Shown here one piece after another: positions 26,291 through 34,339 of a stretch of 64,000 nucleotides of DNA. Both the position numbers and the translations under genes were made by a program. The notes under the pieces were generated by a model. It ran no database searches and was not told where the DNA came from. It saw only the letters and a list, made by a program, of their open reading frames with translations. Source of the DNA: Winogradskya consettensis (GTDB lineage: Bacteria; Actinomycetota; Actinomycetes; Mycobacteriales; Micromonosporaceae); the NCBI RefSeq assembly GCF_018332715.1, contig NZ_BOQP01000016.1:1-64000 (forward strand), given 5' to 3'. Each line of letters begins with the position of its first letter. Within the stretch, counting starts at the first letter, position 1.

Positions 26291-26546
26291 GATCGCGTAC
26301 GGTAGCCGACTTTCCTGAGCGCCCCTCCACGACCCGCCCACAGGCCTGAACGGGCAGCTCGACGGGGGTGTTCGGGCGATGTGACGGGTTCCACTTTCAT
26401 GATCAAAAACGGCAGTGCGGCCCGTGCAAATCCGGCATAAGCGCTCTGATCGTCGCCGGCAACCACCCTGAGTTAAGACAAGCCAAAGACAGCTGCCGCC
26501 GGCCGCTGATTGACGTGGATGGAACGCTCCGGCAGCGTCGCCGGTC

Positions 26547-28427
26547 ATGAAACGAAGTCTGCGCGTCGTCATGGCCCGGGTCAGCGCCGTGTCGCTGCTG
26601 GCTGCCGGAGGCGTGGCCGCGGTCGTGCTCACCAGCCAGGCCGATGCGGCGGTGAGCCTCAACGACAGCGACGTGACCGCGAACCTGTGGGAGTGGAACT
26701 GGCCGTCGATCGCGAAGGCGTGCACCGACGACCTCGGCCCGGCCGGGTACGGCGCCGTGCAGGTCGCACCGCCGCAGGAGTCGATCACGCTGCCCACGAG
26801 CGTCGACGGGGTGCACCCGTGGTGGGAGGTCTACCAGCCGGTCTCGTACGCGATCAGCAGCCGCCTGGGCACCCGCGCGCAGTTCGCGAGCATGGTCACC
26901 GCGTGTCACACGGCCGGCGTGCGGGTCTACGCCGACGCGGTCATCAACCACACGGCAGGGCACGGCAACAGCTACAGCACCGGGTACGCGGGGAGCAAGT
27001 TCACGCCCGGCTCGTTCGACTACCCCGCCGTGCCGTACACGACCGCCGACTTCCACCACGCCGGTGACGGGTCCTGCAACGACGAGGACGGCCAGATCGA
27101 CGACTGGAACAACGTCGCCGAGGTGCAGAACTGCGAGCTGTCCTCGCTGTCCGACCTCAAGACGGGCAGCAGCGGGGTACGCGACAAGATCGCCGGCTAC
27201 CTCAACGACCTGATCTCCCTGGGCGTGGACGGTTTCCGCGTCGACGCCGCCAAGCACATCGCCCAGGCCGACTTCGCGCAGATCAAGTCGCAGCTCAGGA
27301 CAACGACCGCCGAGGGTAAGGCGCCGTACGTCGAGCAGGAGGTCATGCCCGGCGGCACCGGGGGACTGGCCAACTCGACGTTCACCCCGAACGGCGACCT
27401 GATCGGCTTCTCCTACGCCCGCGGCCTCGCGACGCAGTTCCGTGCCGGCACACTCAGCAACCTCTCGGGCATCCCGTCGTGGAGCCTCGACGCGTCCAGC
27501 GCGCAGACCGGCGCGATGATCACGAACCACGACACCGAGCGCGACGGCAGCACGCTGCGCTATCAGGACGGCTCGGCGTACACGCTGGCGAACTACTTCA
27601 TGCTGGCGTACCCGTACGGTAAGCCCTTCCTGTACGACGGTTTCACGTTCTCGACCTCGTCCACCGGCCAGTCGCCGCCGGCCGACGCGAACGGCTTCGT
27701 CAGCGCCACCGACTGCGGCAACGGCAAGTGGCAGTGCAGCACCCGCTCGACCGGGGTGAAGGGAATGGTCGCGTGGCACAACGCGGTCAGGTCCGTGACC
27801 ACCGTCAGCGACTTCACCGCGACCTCGGGCAGCGTGGTCGGCTTCCACCGCGGCTCGCTCGGCTGGATCGGCCTGAACGCCTCCGGCAGCGCGTCGACCG
27901 CGAGCTACCCGACGGGCCTGGCCAACGGCACCTACTGCGACCGCATCACCGGCGGCGCCACCGGCAGCGGCTGCGCGGGCACCCCGGTCACCGTCTCGGG
28001 CGGCAAGGCCACGGTCACGATCCCGGCCGGCGGCGCGGTGGCCATCGACACCGACGCGAAGTCCGCCGGCGGAAGTGCCACGACGGCGCCGACGACGGTG
28101 CCCACAGCCACGGCCACGGCCACCGCGAGTAGCTGCGCCATGGTTTCGGTGAGCTTCGCCGCGTCGGTCACCACCGAGTGGGGGCAGAACGTGTTCGTGC
28201 TCGGCAACCAGGACGCCCTGAACAACTGGGGCACGTCAGGCGGCGTCGCGCTCTCCTCGGGCACCTACCCGGTCTGGACCGGCGCGGTCAGCCTGCCGAA
28301 GAACACGACCGTCGAGTACAAGTACGTGAAGAAGGACGGCGCGACGCTCACCTGGGAGTCGGGGGGCAACCGCACGTTCAACACCGGCACCGCCTGCACC
28401 AGGACCCTCACCGACACCTGGAAGTAG
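26547..28427 (+). CDS. Secreted alpha-amylase (GH13) with CBM20 starch-binding domain
   Basis: A 626-residue extracellular amylase. A signal peptide (MKRSLRVVMARVSAVSLLAA... ending ADA) spans about 34 residues. GH13 conserved regions: YADAVINHTAG (I), GFRVDAAKH with the nucleophile Asp near residue 231 (II), VEQEV with the acid/base Glu near 263 (III), and ITNHDTERDG with the stabiliser Asp near 328 (IV). A C-terminal all-beta domain of GH13 follows. Then a Thr/Ala linker (residues about 510-530) leads to a CBM20 module (VSVSFAASVTTEWGQNVFVL, then LGNQDALNNWGTSGGVALSS). The 256-bp upstream region should hold its promoter; I see no clear operator there. Confidence 0.95.
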   Translation: MKRSLRVVMARVSAVSLLAAGGVAAVVLTSQADAAVSLNDSDVTANLWEWNWPSIAKACTDDLGPAGYGAVQVAPPQESITLPTSVDGVHPWWEVYQPVSYAISSRLGTRAQFASMVTACHTAGVRVYADAVINHTAGHGNSYSTGYAGSKFTPGSFDYPAVPYTTADFHHAGDGSCNDEDGQIDDWNNVAEVQNCELSSLSDLKTGSSGVRDKIAGYLNDLISLGVDGFRVDAAKHIAQADFAQIKSQLRTTTAEGKAPYVEQEVMPGGTGGLANSTFTPNGDLIGFSYARGLATQFRAGTLSNLSGIPSWSLDASSAQTGAMITNHDTERDGSTLRYQDGSAYTLANYFMLAYPYGKPFLYDGFTFSTSSTGQSPPADANGFVSATDCGNGKWQCSTRSTGVKGMVAWHNAVRSVTTVSDFTATSGSVVGFHRGSLGWIGLNASGSASTASYPTGLANGTYCDRITGGATGSGCAGTPVTVSGGKATVTIPAGGAVAIDTDAKSAGGSATTAPTTVPTATATATASSCAMVSVSFAASVTTEWGQNVFVLGNQDALNNWGTSGGVALSSGTYPVWTGAVSLPKNTTVEYKYVKKDGATLTWESGGNRTFNTGTACTRTLTDTWK

Positions 28428-28531
28428 TCCGTTACACAGGGTCCGCACAGGCAGAAAAGACACATGCCGCGGCGGCCGTGGCCGATGGGCAGGGGCGAAC
28501 GAGTACGCCCCCAACCTCCGGGAGTTCCACC

Positions 28532-28774
28532 ATGGCCGCCGTCAGCGCCGTCGATTCCGTCAGCTCGTCCAGCGAGGCCCAGGCAGCGCTGATCAAGTAC
28601 CAGCAGAAACTCGCCGCGGATCTCGCCGCCAAGGCCGCCGAGAAGGTCATCACGGCGGACAAGGACGCTGTGACAAAGGCCCAGCAGGCCGTGCAGCAGT
28701 CCGCCCAGTCTTCACCGGCGGTCACCGCCTCGGCGGCGACCGCGTCCACCGGCGTCCTCGACGTGACGGTCTGA
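28532..28774 (+). CDS. Small Ala-rich coiled-coil protein
   Basis: An 80-residue protein beginning MAAVSAVDSVSSSSEAQAAL with GGGAG 8 bp before the ATG. The middle (IKYQQKLAADLAAKAAEKVI, then TADKDAVTKAQQAVQQ) is strongly helical with heptad-like Ala/Leu spacing, and the C-terminus is Ser/Ala/Thr-rich. No signal peptide and no family recognised. It lies about 100 bp downstream of the amylase gene on the same strand. Function unknown. Confidence 0.7.
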   Translation: MAAVSAVDSVSSSSEAQAALIKYQQKLAADLAAKAAEKVITADKDAVTKAQQAVQQSAQSSPAVTASAATASTGVLDVTV

Positions 28775-28805
28775 ACCCGTCGGGGCCGGAGCGGCCGGCG
28801 TCGGC

Positions 28806-29519
28806 TCAGACCGAGATCGGGGCTTCCTCGATGTCGGTCAGCGGCCGGGCCGGCGGCAGCACGAGCTTGTAGCCGACCTGCCGGACCGTGCCGATCATCG
28901 ACTCGAACTCGGTGCCGAGCTTGGCGCGCAGTCGCCGCACGTGCACGTCGACCGTGCGGGTGCCACCGAAGTAGTCGTAGCCCCAGACGTCGCGCAGCAG
29001 CTGGGCCCGGGTGAACACCTGGCCCGGGTGCTGGGCGAGAAAGCGGAGCAGCTCGAACTCCTTGTAGGTGAGGTCGAGCGGGCGGCCGCGCAGCTTCGCG
29101 GCGTACGTCTCGGGGTCGATCGACAGCTCCCCGGCCCGGACCTGGTCACCGGCGCCGGCCGGTGCGGTCGCGAGCCGGCCCACGGCGAACTGCAGCCGGG
29201 CCTCGACCTCGGCCGGCCCGGCATCCGCGAGGATCACGTCGTCGACGCCCCAGTCGGCGTTGAGCGCGATCAGGCCCGCCTCGGTGACGACCGTGAGCAC
29301 CGGCACGCCGAACCCACCGGCCCGCAGCGCGCGGCAGATGCCCCGGGCCTGCGACAGCTCGGAGCGCGCGTCGACGACCACGGCGTCATGGCCGGGCACG
29401 GAGATCAGTGCCTGTGGGTCGCGCGGGGCGACGTCCACGGAGTGCGGCAGCAGGTCGAGCGCGGCCAGCACGCCGGACGCCTCGCCGGATCGGGCGGTGC
29501 CGAATACCAGAATCTTCAC
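28806..29519 (-). CDS. glnR: GlnR-type nitrogen response regulator
   Basis: A 237-residue OmpR-family regulator matching the actinobacterial GlnR pattern: an atypical receiver domain ([20 protein letters not shown], then [19 protein letters not shown]) and a winged-helix domain ([20 protein letters not shown], then [20 protein letters not shown] and [14 protein letters not shown]). The receiver keeps one Asp in VVVDARSEL but lacks the full acidic pocket, as in GlnR, which works without phosphorylation. GlnR controls glnA, amtB and other nitrogen genes. GTG 29519 is chosen for the GGAG 6 bp upstream; ATG 29540 is the alternative. It stands alone here. Confidence 0.9.
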   Translation of the reverse strand: MKILVFGTARSGEASGVLAALDLLPHSVDVAPRDPQALISVPGHDAVVVDARSELSQARGICRALRAGGFGVPVLTVVTEAGLIALNADWGVDDVILADAGPAEVEARLQFAVGRLATAPAGAGDQVRAGELSIDPETYAAKLRGRPLDLTYKEFELLRFLAQHPGQVFTRAQLLRDVWGYDYFGGTRTVDVHVRRLRAKLGTEFESMIGTVRQVGYKLVLPPARPLTDIEEAPISV

Positions 29520-29588
29520 GCGTGACTCCGTCTTTCGCACTCGGCGCTAACCAGTGCGTTCAGGGGGTAGATCCCGGCATCGGTGACG

Positions 29589-29639
29589 GGCCAGATCGGG
29601 GATGGTCCAGATCGGATGGGCCAGATCGGTTGGTCCAGA
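29589..29639. repeat. 15-bp direct repeats upstream of glnR
   Basis: Three full copies and one partial copy of GGKCCAGATCGG occur with 15-bp spacing (29589, 29604, 29619, then 29632), placed 70-120 bp upstream of the glnR start. The array lies in the 258-bp gap that otherwise has no gene. It may be a regulator-binding array, but no factor can be named. Confidence 0.65.
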
Positions 29640-29777
29640 CAGCCGTGGTTCGCCTTTGTGAACGCTCTCACGATACGCGCAGAGCCTAACCGAATCCCCG
29701 CTGAAAACCATTTGCCGCCCAGCATCCGATCATCACCGCGGGCGCCCTGGGGTGAGATGACCGAAATGCGAAGTCGA

Positions 29778-31238
29778 TCAATGGCTGCGGGCGCCGGTGA
29801 AGCCGACCGTCAGGACGGGGTGTTTCGCCGTTCCGGTGATGGTGTCCCCGTCGACCGTCGCGGTGCAGGCGAGCTTGGCGGGGAACGGAGACGTGATCCG
29901 GGCCTTGAACCGCAGCTCGTCGCCGTCGAGGGTGGCGCTGTCGAACGGGCGGCCGTCCAGCGCCCCGGTCACCCCGTCGGCGGTGACCCGGATGGCGAGC
30001 TCGGCCACCTGGGTGCCGCCGCCGGTCTGGAACGCGATGGTCCAGTCGCCCGTGAACGCGCGCTCGCTGCGGTAGCGGGCAGCGCCCTGCTCGTAGGCGC
30101 GGTGGCTGGCGGCCTGGTCGGGCATCGCCGGATCGGGGTCGTGCTCGACGTCGATGCCGAAGAACGAGCGGGTGGCAGCGTTCGAGGCCTTGGCGAGTGT
30201 CGCCGCCCGCGCCTGCATGCCCGGCTCGTAGCGGCGCAGTGCGGCGTCGACGGTGGCTTCCCCGGCGATGGCGTGCGCGAGCTCGGCGGCGTCCAGCAGG
30301 GCGAGGTTGACGCCGAAGCCCCCGAACGGCCCCATGGCATGTGCCGCGTCACCGAGCAGGGTGACACCGGGGTTCGGCGCCCAGGTCAGGGGAGTGGGGA
30401 GGAACCAGATGGCGCGGTCGACGTACCCGTCGCTGTCGGTCAGGAAAGGCACCAGATCGGCGGACCAACCCGCAAACCTTTCCCTGAGGTACGCCCGGAG
30501 CGCACCCGGATCCCCGACGTCGACCCCGGCCCGGGCTGCCCAGCCGGGCTCGGTGCGCATGGCGACGTAGCCACGGATCACGTTGTTGCTGTTGCGCTGG
30601 GCGATGATCGCGTTGCCGTCGTCGCCGCGGGCGAACAGGTGGCCCTTGCCGACCAGCCGGTCCAGCCCGGGGTGGCGGCGGTCCGCGTCGTCGTAGCGGA
30701 CGTCGAGGAACGAGACGCCGGAGTATTCCGGGGCGGCATCGGTGAGCAGCGGCCGGACCCGGGACCACACCCCGTCGGCGCCGATGACGAGGTCGGCCTC
30801 GGCGATCGCGCCGTTCGCGAACGTGAGCCGGTGCCGGCCTTCGTTGATCGGGGTGGCGGTGGTGAGCTTGTGGCCCCAGCGGACGGACTCCGGGCGGACG
30901 TGGGCGGCGATGAGGGCCCGCAGCTGGCCGCGGTCGATCTCGGGGGCGGCGGTGTCGTGCTCGTCGGGCACGAAGCTGCCGAGCACCGTGCCGTGCCGGT
31001 CGACGCTGCGTTTCGCCTGGTCCTCGATCCGGGCGACGGCCAGGAACGCCCCCAGCAGCCCGGCGTCGGCGAGCGCTATCTGGCCGGTGTCGGCGTGCAG
31101 GTCGAGCGAGCCGCCGGCATCCCGGGCGTCGGCCGAGGCGTCGCTGTCGTAGACGGTGGCGTCGATGCCGTGCTGCTGGAGCATGCGGGCGCAGAGCAGG
31201 CCGCCGGGGCCGGCGCCGATGATCGCGATGGAAGTCAT
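29778..31238 (-). CDS. TetX-like FAD-dependent monooxygenase
   Basis: A 486-residue group A flavoprotein hydroxylase. It shows the FAD dinucleotide motif IGAGPGGLLCARML at residues 6-19, a DG-type motif in VIGADGVWSRVRP and the second FAD motif TLLGDAAHAMGPFGGFGVNL near 290, followed by the helical C-part LDAAELAHAI. A further C-terminal segment of about 95 residues (WTIAFQTGGGTQVAELAIRV onward) looks like a separate beta-rich lipocalin-like domain not present in TetX. Start MTSIAIIGAG at ATG 31238. It is divergent from a TetR regulator with two palindromic operators between, so it is probably repressed until its substrate or another xenobiotic is present. Confidence 0.9.
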   Translation of the reverse strand: MTSIAIIGAGPGGLLCARMLQQHGIDATVYDSDASADARDAGGSLDLHADTGQIALADAGLLGAFLAVARIEDQAKRSVDRHGTVLGSFVPDEHDTAAPEIDRGQLRALIAAHVRPESVRWGHKLTTATPINEGRHRLTFANGAIAEADLVIGADGVWSRVRPLLTDAAPEYSGVSFLDVRYDDADRRHPGLDRLVGKGHLFARGDDGNAIIAQRNSNNVIRGYVAMRTEPGWAARAGVDVGDPGALRAYLRERFAGWSADLVPFLTDSDGYVDRAIWFLPTPLTWAPNPGVTLLGDAAHAMGPFGGFGVNLALLDAAELAHAIAGEATVDAALRRYEPGMQARAATLAKASNAATRSFFGIDVEHDPDPAMPDQAASHRAYEQGAARYRSERAFTGDWTIAFQTGGGTQVAELAIRVTADGVTGALDGRPFDSATLDGDELRFKARITSPFPAKLACTATVDGDTITGTAKHPVLTVGFTGARSH

Positions 31239-31258
31239 GATGGATCCCCTGTCAGTTG

Positions 31259-31309
31259 CCAATCAATCGTTTGATTGGTTGATGAGACCGTAGCCAATCG
31301 AGTGATTGG
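31259..31309. promoter_or_regulatory. Two TetR-type operators, CCAATC...GATTGG
   Basis: Site 1 (31259-31278) reads CCAATCAATCGTTTGATTGG, a near-perfect 20-bp palindrome. Site 2 (31294-31309) reads CCAATCGAGTGATTGG, sharing the CCAATC and GATTGG half-sites with a shorter spacer. They fill the divergent promoter region between the monooxygenase and the TetR gene, so the regulator likely represses both genes. Confidence 0.8.
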
Positions 31310-31319
31310 TAGTCAAGGT

Positions 31320-32018
31320 ATGATGGGTCTCATGCCACCGAGGACCCGCCGTAACGCCGCCGACACCCGTGCCGAGATCCGCCGGGTCGCCCTCGAGCTG
31401 TTCACGGCGAAGGGCTTCGACGCCACCACGACCCGCGACATCGCGGCCGCGCTCGGCATGAACCAGTCGTCGCTCTACTACCACTTCACCGGCAAGGACG
31501 AGATCGTCCGGAGTCTGATGGAGGAGCGCCGCCGCGACGTCGACACGTTCCTGACCTGGCTCGAGGCCCAGCCCCGCACGCCGGGCCTGCTGCGCGCCGC
31601 GGCCCTGCGCTGGCTCGACAGCACCACCGACGAGCACGTCCACGCCCAGCGCCTCGCCCTGGCCAACCTCGCCGCCCACCAGCGGCTGGGCAGCCGCGAG
31701 CTGAGCGTCCCGGGCGCGTTCGAGCAGATCATCGCGTTCTTCGCCGGCCCGGACCCGGCCCCCGCCGACGTCATCTACCTCCGGCTGGCCTTCAACTCCG
31801 TGTCCTCGGCGATCATCGCCGCCCAGGGCCTTCCCGTCACCCCGGCCGACATCATCGCCGCCGCCCGCCGCACGGTCCTCGCCCTCACGACCGAGCAGCA
31901 GAGCAGCAGAGCAGCCGAGCAGCAGAGCAACCGAGCAGCCGAGCAGCAGAGCCGAGCAGCCGGCAGTCGGCAGCCGGCAACCCTCACCGCCGAAGAGCAG
32001 CACCGGTCGGCCTGGTGA
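31320..32018 (+). CDS. TetR-family transcriptional regulator
   Basis: A 232-residue repressor with an N-terminal TetR HTH: TRAEIRRVALELFTAKGFDA, then TTTRDIAAALGMNQSSLYYH followed by FTGKDEIVRSL. The ligand-binding part is all helical. The C-terminus ends in a low-complexity Ala/Glu/Gln/Ser-rich tail (AEQQSNRAAEQQSRAAG) encoded by short GAGCAGCAGAGCAGC-type repeats at about 31890-31975. ATG 31320, 31323 or 31332 could start; the TTG upstream at 31275 would overlap the operator and is rejected. Its target is most likely the divergent TetX-like gene and itself. Confidence 0.9.
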   Translation: MMGLMPPRTRRNAADTRAEIRRVALELFTAKGFDATTTRDIAAALGMNQSSLYYHFTGKDEIVRSLMEERRRDVDTFLTWLEAQPRTPGLLRAAALRWLDSTTDEHVHAQRLALANLAAHQRLGSRELSVPGAFEQIIAFFAGPDPAPADVIYLRLAFNSVSSAIIAAQGLPVTPADIIAAARRTVLALTTEQQSSRAAEQQSNRAAEQQSRAAGSRQPATLTAEEQHRSAW

Positions 32019-32117
32019 CGATCAGGCGTAGAATGGCCGAAAAGACGCATGGCGAACTGGTAGCTGTAGCGAGCCCCGGGGTTGCGGTGTTCCACCGAGT
32101 AGACCCTGAGGTTGATC

Positions 32118-32891
32118 GTGTCGATCGACAATGGTGCCGGCCCCGCCGGCGAGCGAGGTTCGTTGATAGGCCGCGCGTTCGGTGAGATCGCGGCAGGCCG
32201 CGAAGGCGACGCGATGACCGCTGCTCATGCGCTCACCCGCTGGAGCATGCGGCTGCTGGACGTCGAGGGTGCCGGCGTGATGATGGCCGACCACCACGGG
32301 GTGCTCCGCACGATGGTGGTGTCCTCGGAAGCGATCCGGGTGTTGGAGGCCGCCGAGCTCCAGGCAGGCAGCGGCCCCTGCGTGGAGTCGCACCGCCGCT
32401 CCCTGTCCTTCTTCCTGCTCGACACCGAGGTCCCCGACACGCGGTGGCCCGGGTTCGGCGCCCAGGCCCGCGTCGCGGGGATGCGTGCCGCCCATGCCGT
32501 GCCCGTGCTGCACGACAACGAGGCGATCGGGGTGCTCAATCTGTTCCGTTCGGCCCCCGGGGCGTTCAGTGAATCCGACACCGTACTGGCGTGGGAGCTC
32601 GCCGATGCCGCCAGTGCGGCCGTGTCCACCCGCCGGTCGGCTCCGGCCGGCGCCGACGCCGGGCAGGTGCGCGCCGCGGTCGCCGGCGCGGCTCTGGTCG
32701 AACGGGCCACCGGGATGCTGGCCGTCCGGCTGCGGATCGATCCCGACACTGCGGGCGGTGTCCTGCGCCTGGCCGCCACGCAGGCGGGGCGATCGCCATC
32801 GGATCTCGCGTCCGCGGTTATCAGTGGAGAGGCGAGCATCGTGCTGCCCTTGCCGGTGATCCTTTTCGCGCCGGCTGACGAGCCCGAATGA
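32118..32891 (+). CDS. GAF-ANTAR protein 1 of a four-gene array
   Basis: A 257-residue protein with an N-terminal GAF domain (MRLLDVEGAGVMMADHHGVL, then SGPCVESHRRSL, WPGFGAQARVAG and AAHAVPVLHDNEAIGVLNLF) and a C-terminal ANTAR-like domain (LVERATGMLAVRLRIDPDTA, then GGVLRLAATQAGRSPSDLAS). ANTAR domains bind RNA and act as antiterminators; the GAF part senses a small ligand. This ANTAR is the most divergent of the four. GTG 32118 is chosen because GAGG lies 6 bp upstream; TTG 32112 is an alternative. A 13-bp gap follows before the next gene. Confidence 0.85.
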   Translation: MSIDNGAGPAGERGSLIGRAFGEIAAGREGDAMTAAHALTRWSMRLLDVEGAGVMMADHHGVLRTMVVSSEAIRVLEAAELQAGSGPCVESHRRSLSFFLLDTEVPDTRWPGFGAQARVAGMRAAHAVPVLHDNEAIGVLNLFRSAPGAFSESDTVLAWELADAASAAVSTRRSAPAGADAGQVRAAVAGAALVERATGMLAVRLRIDPDTAGGVLRLAATQAGRSPSDLASAVISGEASIVLPLPVILFAPADEPE

Positions 32892-32904
32892 GCGAGGTCC
32901 GCTG

Positions 32905-33606
32905 ATGGAGCAGCCGGAGGAACAGCGGCATGTCCGCCGGCTGGTGTCGTCGCTGCGCGCTCGCGGCGGTGTCGGTGCGCTGAGTGCCGAATGTCTGGGC
33001 GAGGTGCCCGAGGTCGACGGCGTGGTTCTGTCGGTGCTCGCCGCCGGGGCCGGGGAGGTCATGCTCAGCGACAGCGGACCGTTCGCCGACCAGGTGGAGG
33101 ATCAGCACTCCCGTTCGGGACAGGGCCCCCATCTCGACGCGACCGCCACCGGTGACGTGGTGCTGGCCGATGATCTCGGGGCTCCCGCGGCCCGCTCACG
33201 GTGGCCGCTCTTCGCTCCGGAGATGTCAGCCGCCGGGGTGAACTCGATATTCGCGTTTCCGGTGTCGATCGATGGTCTGCCCGTGGGGATCCTGAGCCTG
33301 CACCGTGGCGCCGCAGGGCCGCTGAGTGCTGCCGGGCAGGCCCGGGCGCGCCGGTACAGTGAGGCGGCCGCGGTGTTGCTCGGTGATCACGCAACGGGTG
33401 GCGCCACCGGCGGCGTGGTGCTGCCGGTGTACGCCGGTGAGCTTCAGCAGGCGGTAGGGATCATCATGGAGATGGGCGGGGTGGACGCCGCGACCGCCCT
33501 GCACCGGATGCGGGCCTACGCCCGGCACAGTTCGCGACCTATGCGTGAGGTGGTGGCCGAGGTACGTACCTGCCGGCTTCCCTTCGACCCGACTGCAGCG
33601 ACATGA
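32905..33606 (+). CDS. GAF-ANTAR protein 2
   Basis: A 233-residue GAF-ANTAR protein. GAF region: SECLGEVPEVDGVVLSVLA-like segment at residues 29-48, then FADQVEDQHSRSGQGPHLDA and FAFPVSIDGLPVGILSLHRG. ANTAR region: LQQAVGIIMEMGGVDAATAL, then HRMRAYARHSSRPMREVVAE, which keeps the Q-A-x-G and R-A-Y-A motifs. It starts 13 bp after gene 1 and ends 16 bp before gene 3, so all four are probably one transcript. The N-terminus differs from the paralogues, suggesting a different ligand. Confidence 0.85.
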   Translation: MEQPEEQRHVRRLVSSLRARGGVGALSAECLGEVPEVDGVVLSVLAAGAGEVMLSDSGPFADQVEDQHSRSGQGPHLDATATGDVVLADDLGAPAARSRWPLFAPEMSAAGVNSIFAFPVSIDGLPVGILSLHRGAAGPLSAAGQARARRYSEAAAVLLGDHATGGATGGVVLPVYAGELQQAVGIIMEMGGVDAATALHRMRAYARHSSRPMREVVAEVRTCRLPFDPTAAT

Positions 33607-33622
33607 GCGGGAGGACATCGGC

Positions 33623-34339
33623 GTGGATGACGTGAGACTGGCGGTTCGCCGGCTGATCGCCGCTTCCGTCCGGCCGGGAACGTCGACCGGCATGTTCCTG
33701 CACCAGGTCTGCCGGACGGCGGCGCAGGCGTTGTCGGCCTCGGGTGCGGGGATCAGCATGATGACCACCGACGGCACCCGTGGCGTGTGCGCCGCGTCCG
33801 ATCCGGTCAGCGAACGCGTCGAGGAGCTGCAGTTCGTCATGGGAGAAGGTCCGTGCATGGATGCCTTCGCCACCAGGCGCCCGGTCCTCATCGCTGATCT
33901 CGGTGCCGGTGCGGTGAGTCGCTGGCCCGGATACGCGCCCGCGGCCCTGCAGGACGGTGTGCGGGCGGTGTTCGCCTTCCCGCTGCAGATCGGCGCTGCC
34001 CGGCTCGGCATCCTGGACGTCTTCCGGGAACGGGCCGGCCCGCTCAGTGCGACCGAACTGCCCATGGCACTGCATTTCGCCGACGTGACCGTGGAAGCGC
34101 TGATCGACCGGCAGAGCGACGCCGGAACCGCGGCGGACGCCGACAGTCTGGCCGTCGACGTCGGGCACGGTGCGCAACTGTTCCAGGCCCAGGGGATGGT
34201 TATGATCCAGCTGGGCGGCAGCATCACCGAGGCATCGGCGCGGATCCGCGCCTATGCGTACGCGCAGGACCGTCGCCTGGACGACGTAGCCAGCGACATC
34301 GTTGCCCGCCGTCTGCGATTCGACAAGGACCAGCCATGA
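33623..34339 (+). CDS. GAF-ANTAR protein 3
   Basis: A 238-residue GAF-ANTAR protein. The GAF domain has GAGISMMTTDGTRGVCAASD, then MGEGPCMDAFATRRPVLIAD, SRWPGYAPAAL and VFAFPLQIGAARLGILDVFR. The ANTAR domain has LFQAQGMVMIQLGGSITEAS, then ARIRAYAYAQDRRLDDVASD, with the conserved A-x-G and R-A-Y-A residues. The GTG at 33623 (MDDVRLAVRRL) has GGGAGG 8 bp upstream; the frame stays open to 33545 inside gene 2, which is not used. Its stop overlaps gene 4 by 4 bp. Confidence 0.87.
   Translation: MDDVRLAVRRLIAASVRPGTSTGMFLHQVCRTAAQALSASGAGISMMTTDGTRGVCAASDPVSERVEELQFVMGEGPCMDAFATRRPVLIADLGAGAVSRWPGYAPAALQDGVRAVFAFPLQIGAARLGILDVFRERAGPLSATELPMALHFADVTVEALIDRQSDAGTAADADSLAVDVGHGAQLFQAQGMVMIQLGGSITEASARIRAYAYAQDRRLDDVASDIVARRLRFDKDQP

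Noticed and set aside
32018..32117. A possible ANTAR target RNA (paired hexaloops) in front of the GAF-ANTAR array
   Set aside because: I could not find two adjacent short stems with the A-n-n-G loop pattern; folding software would be needed.
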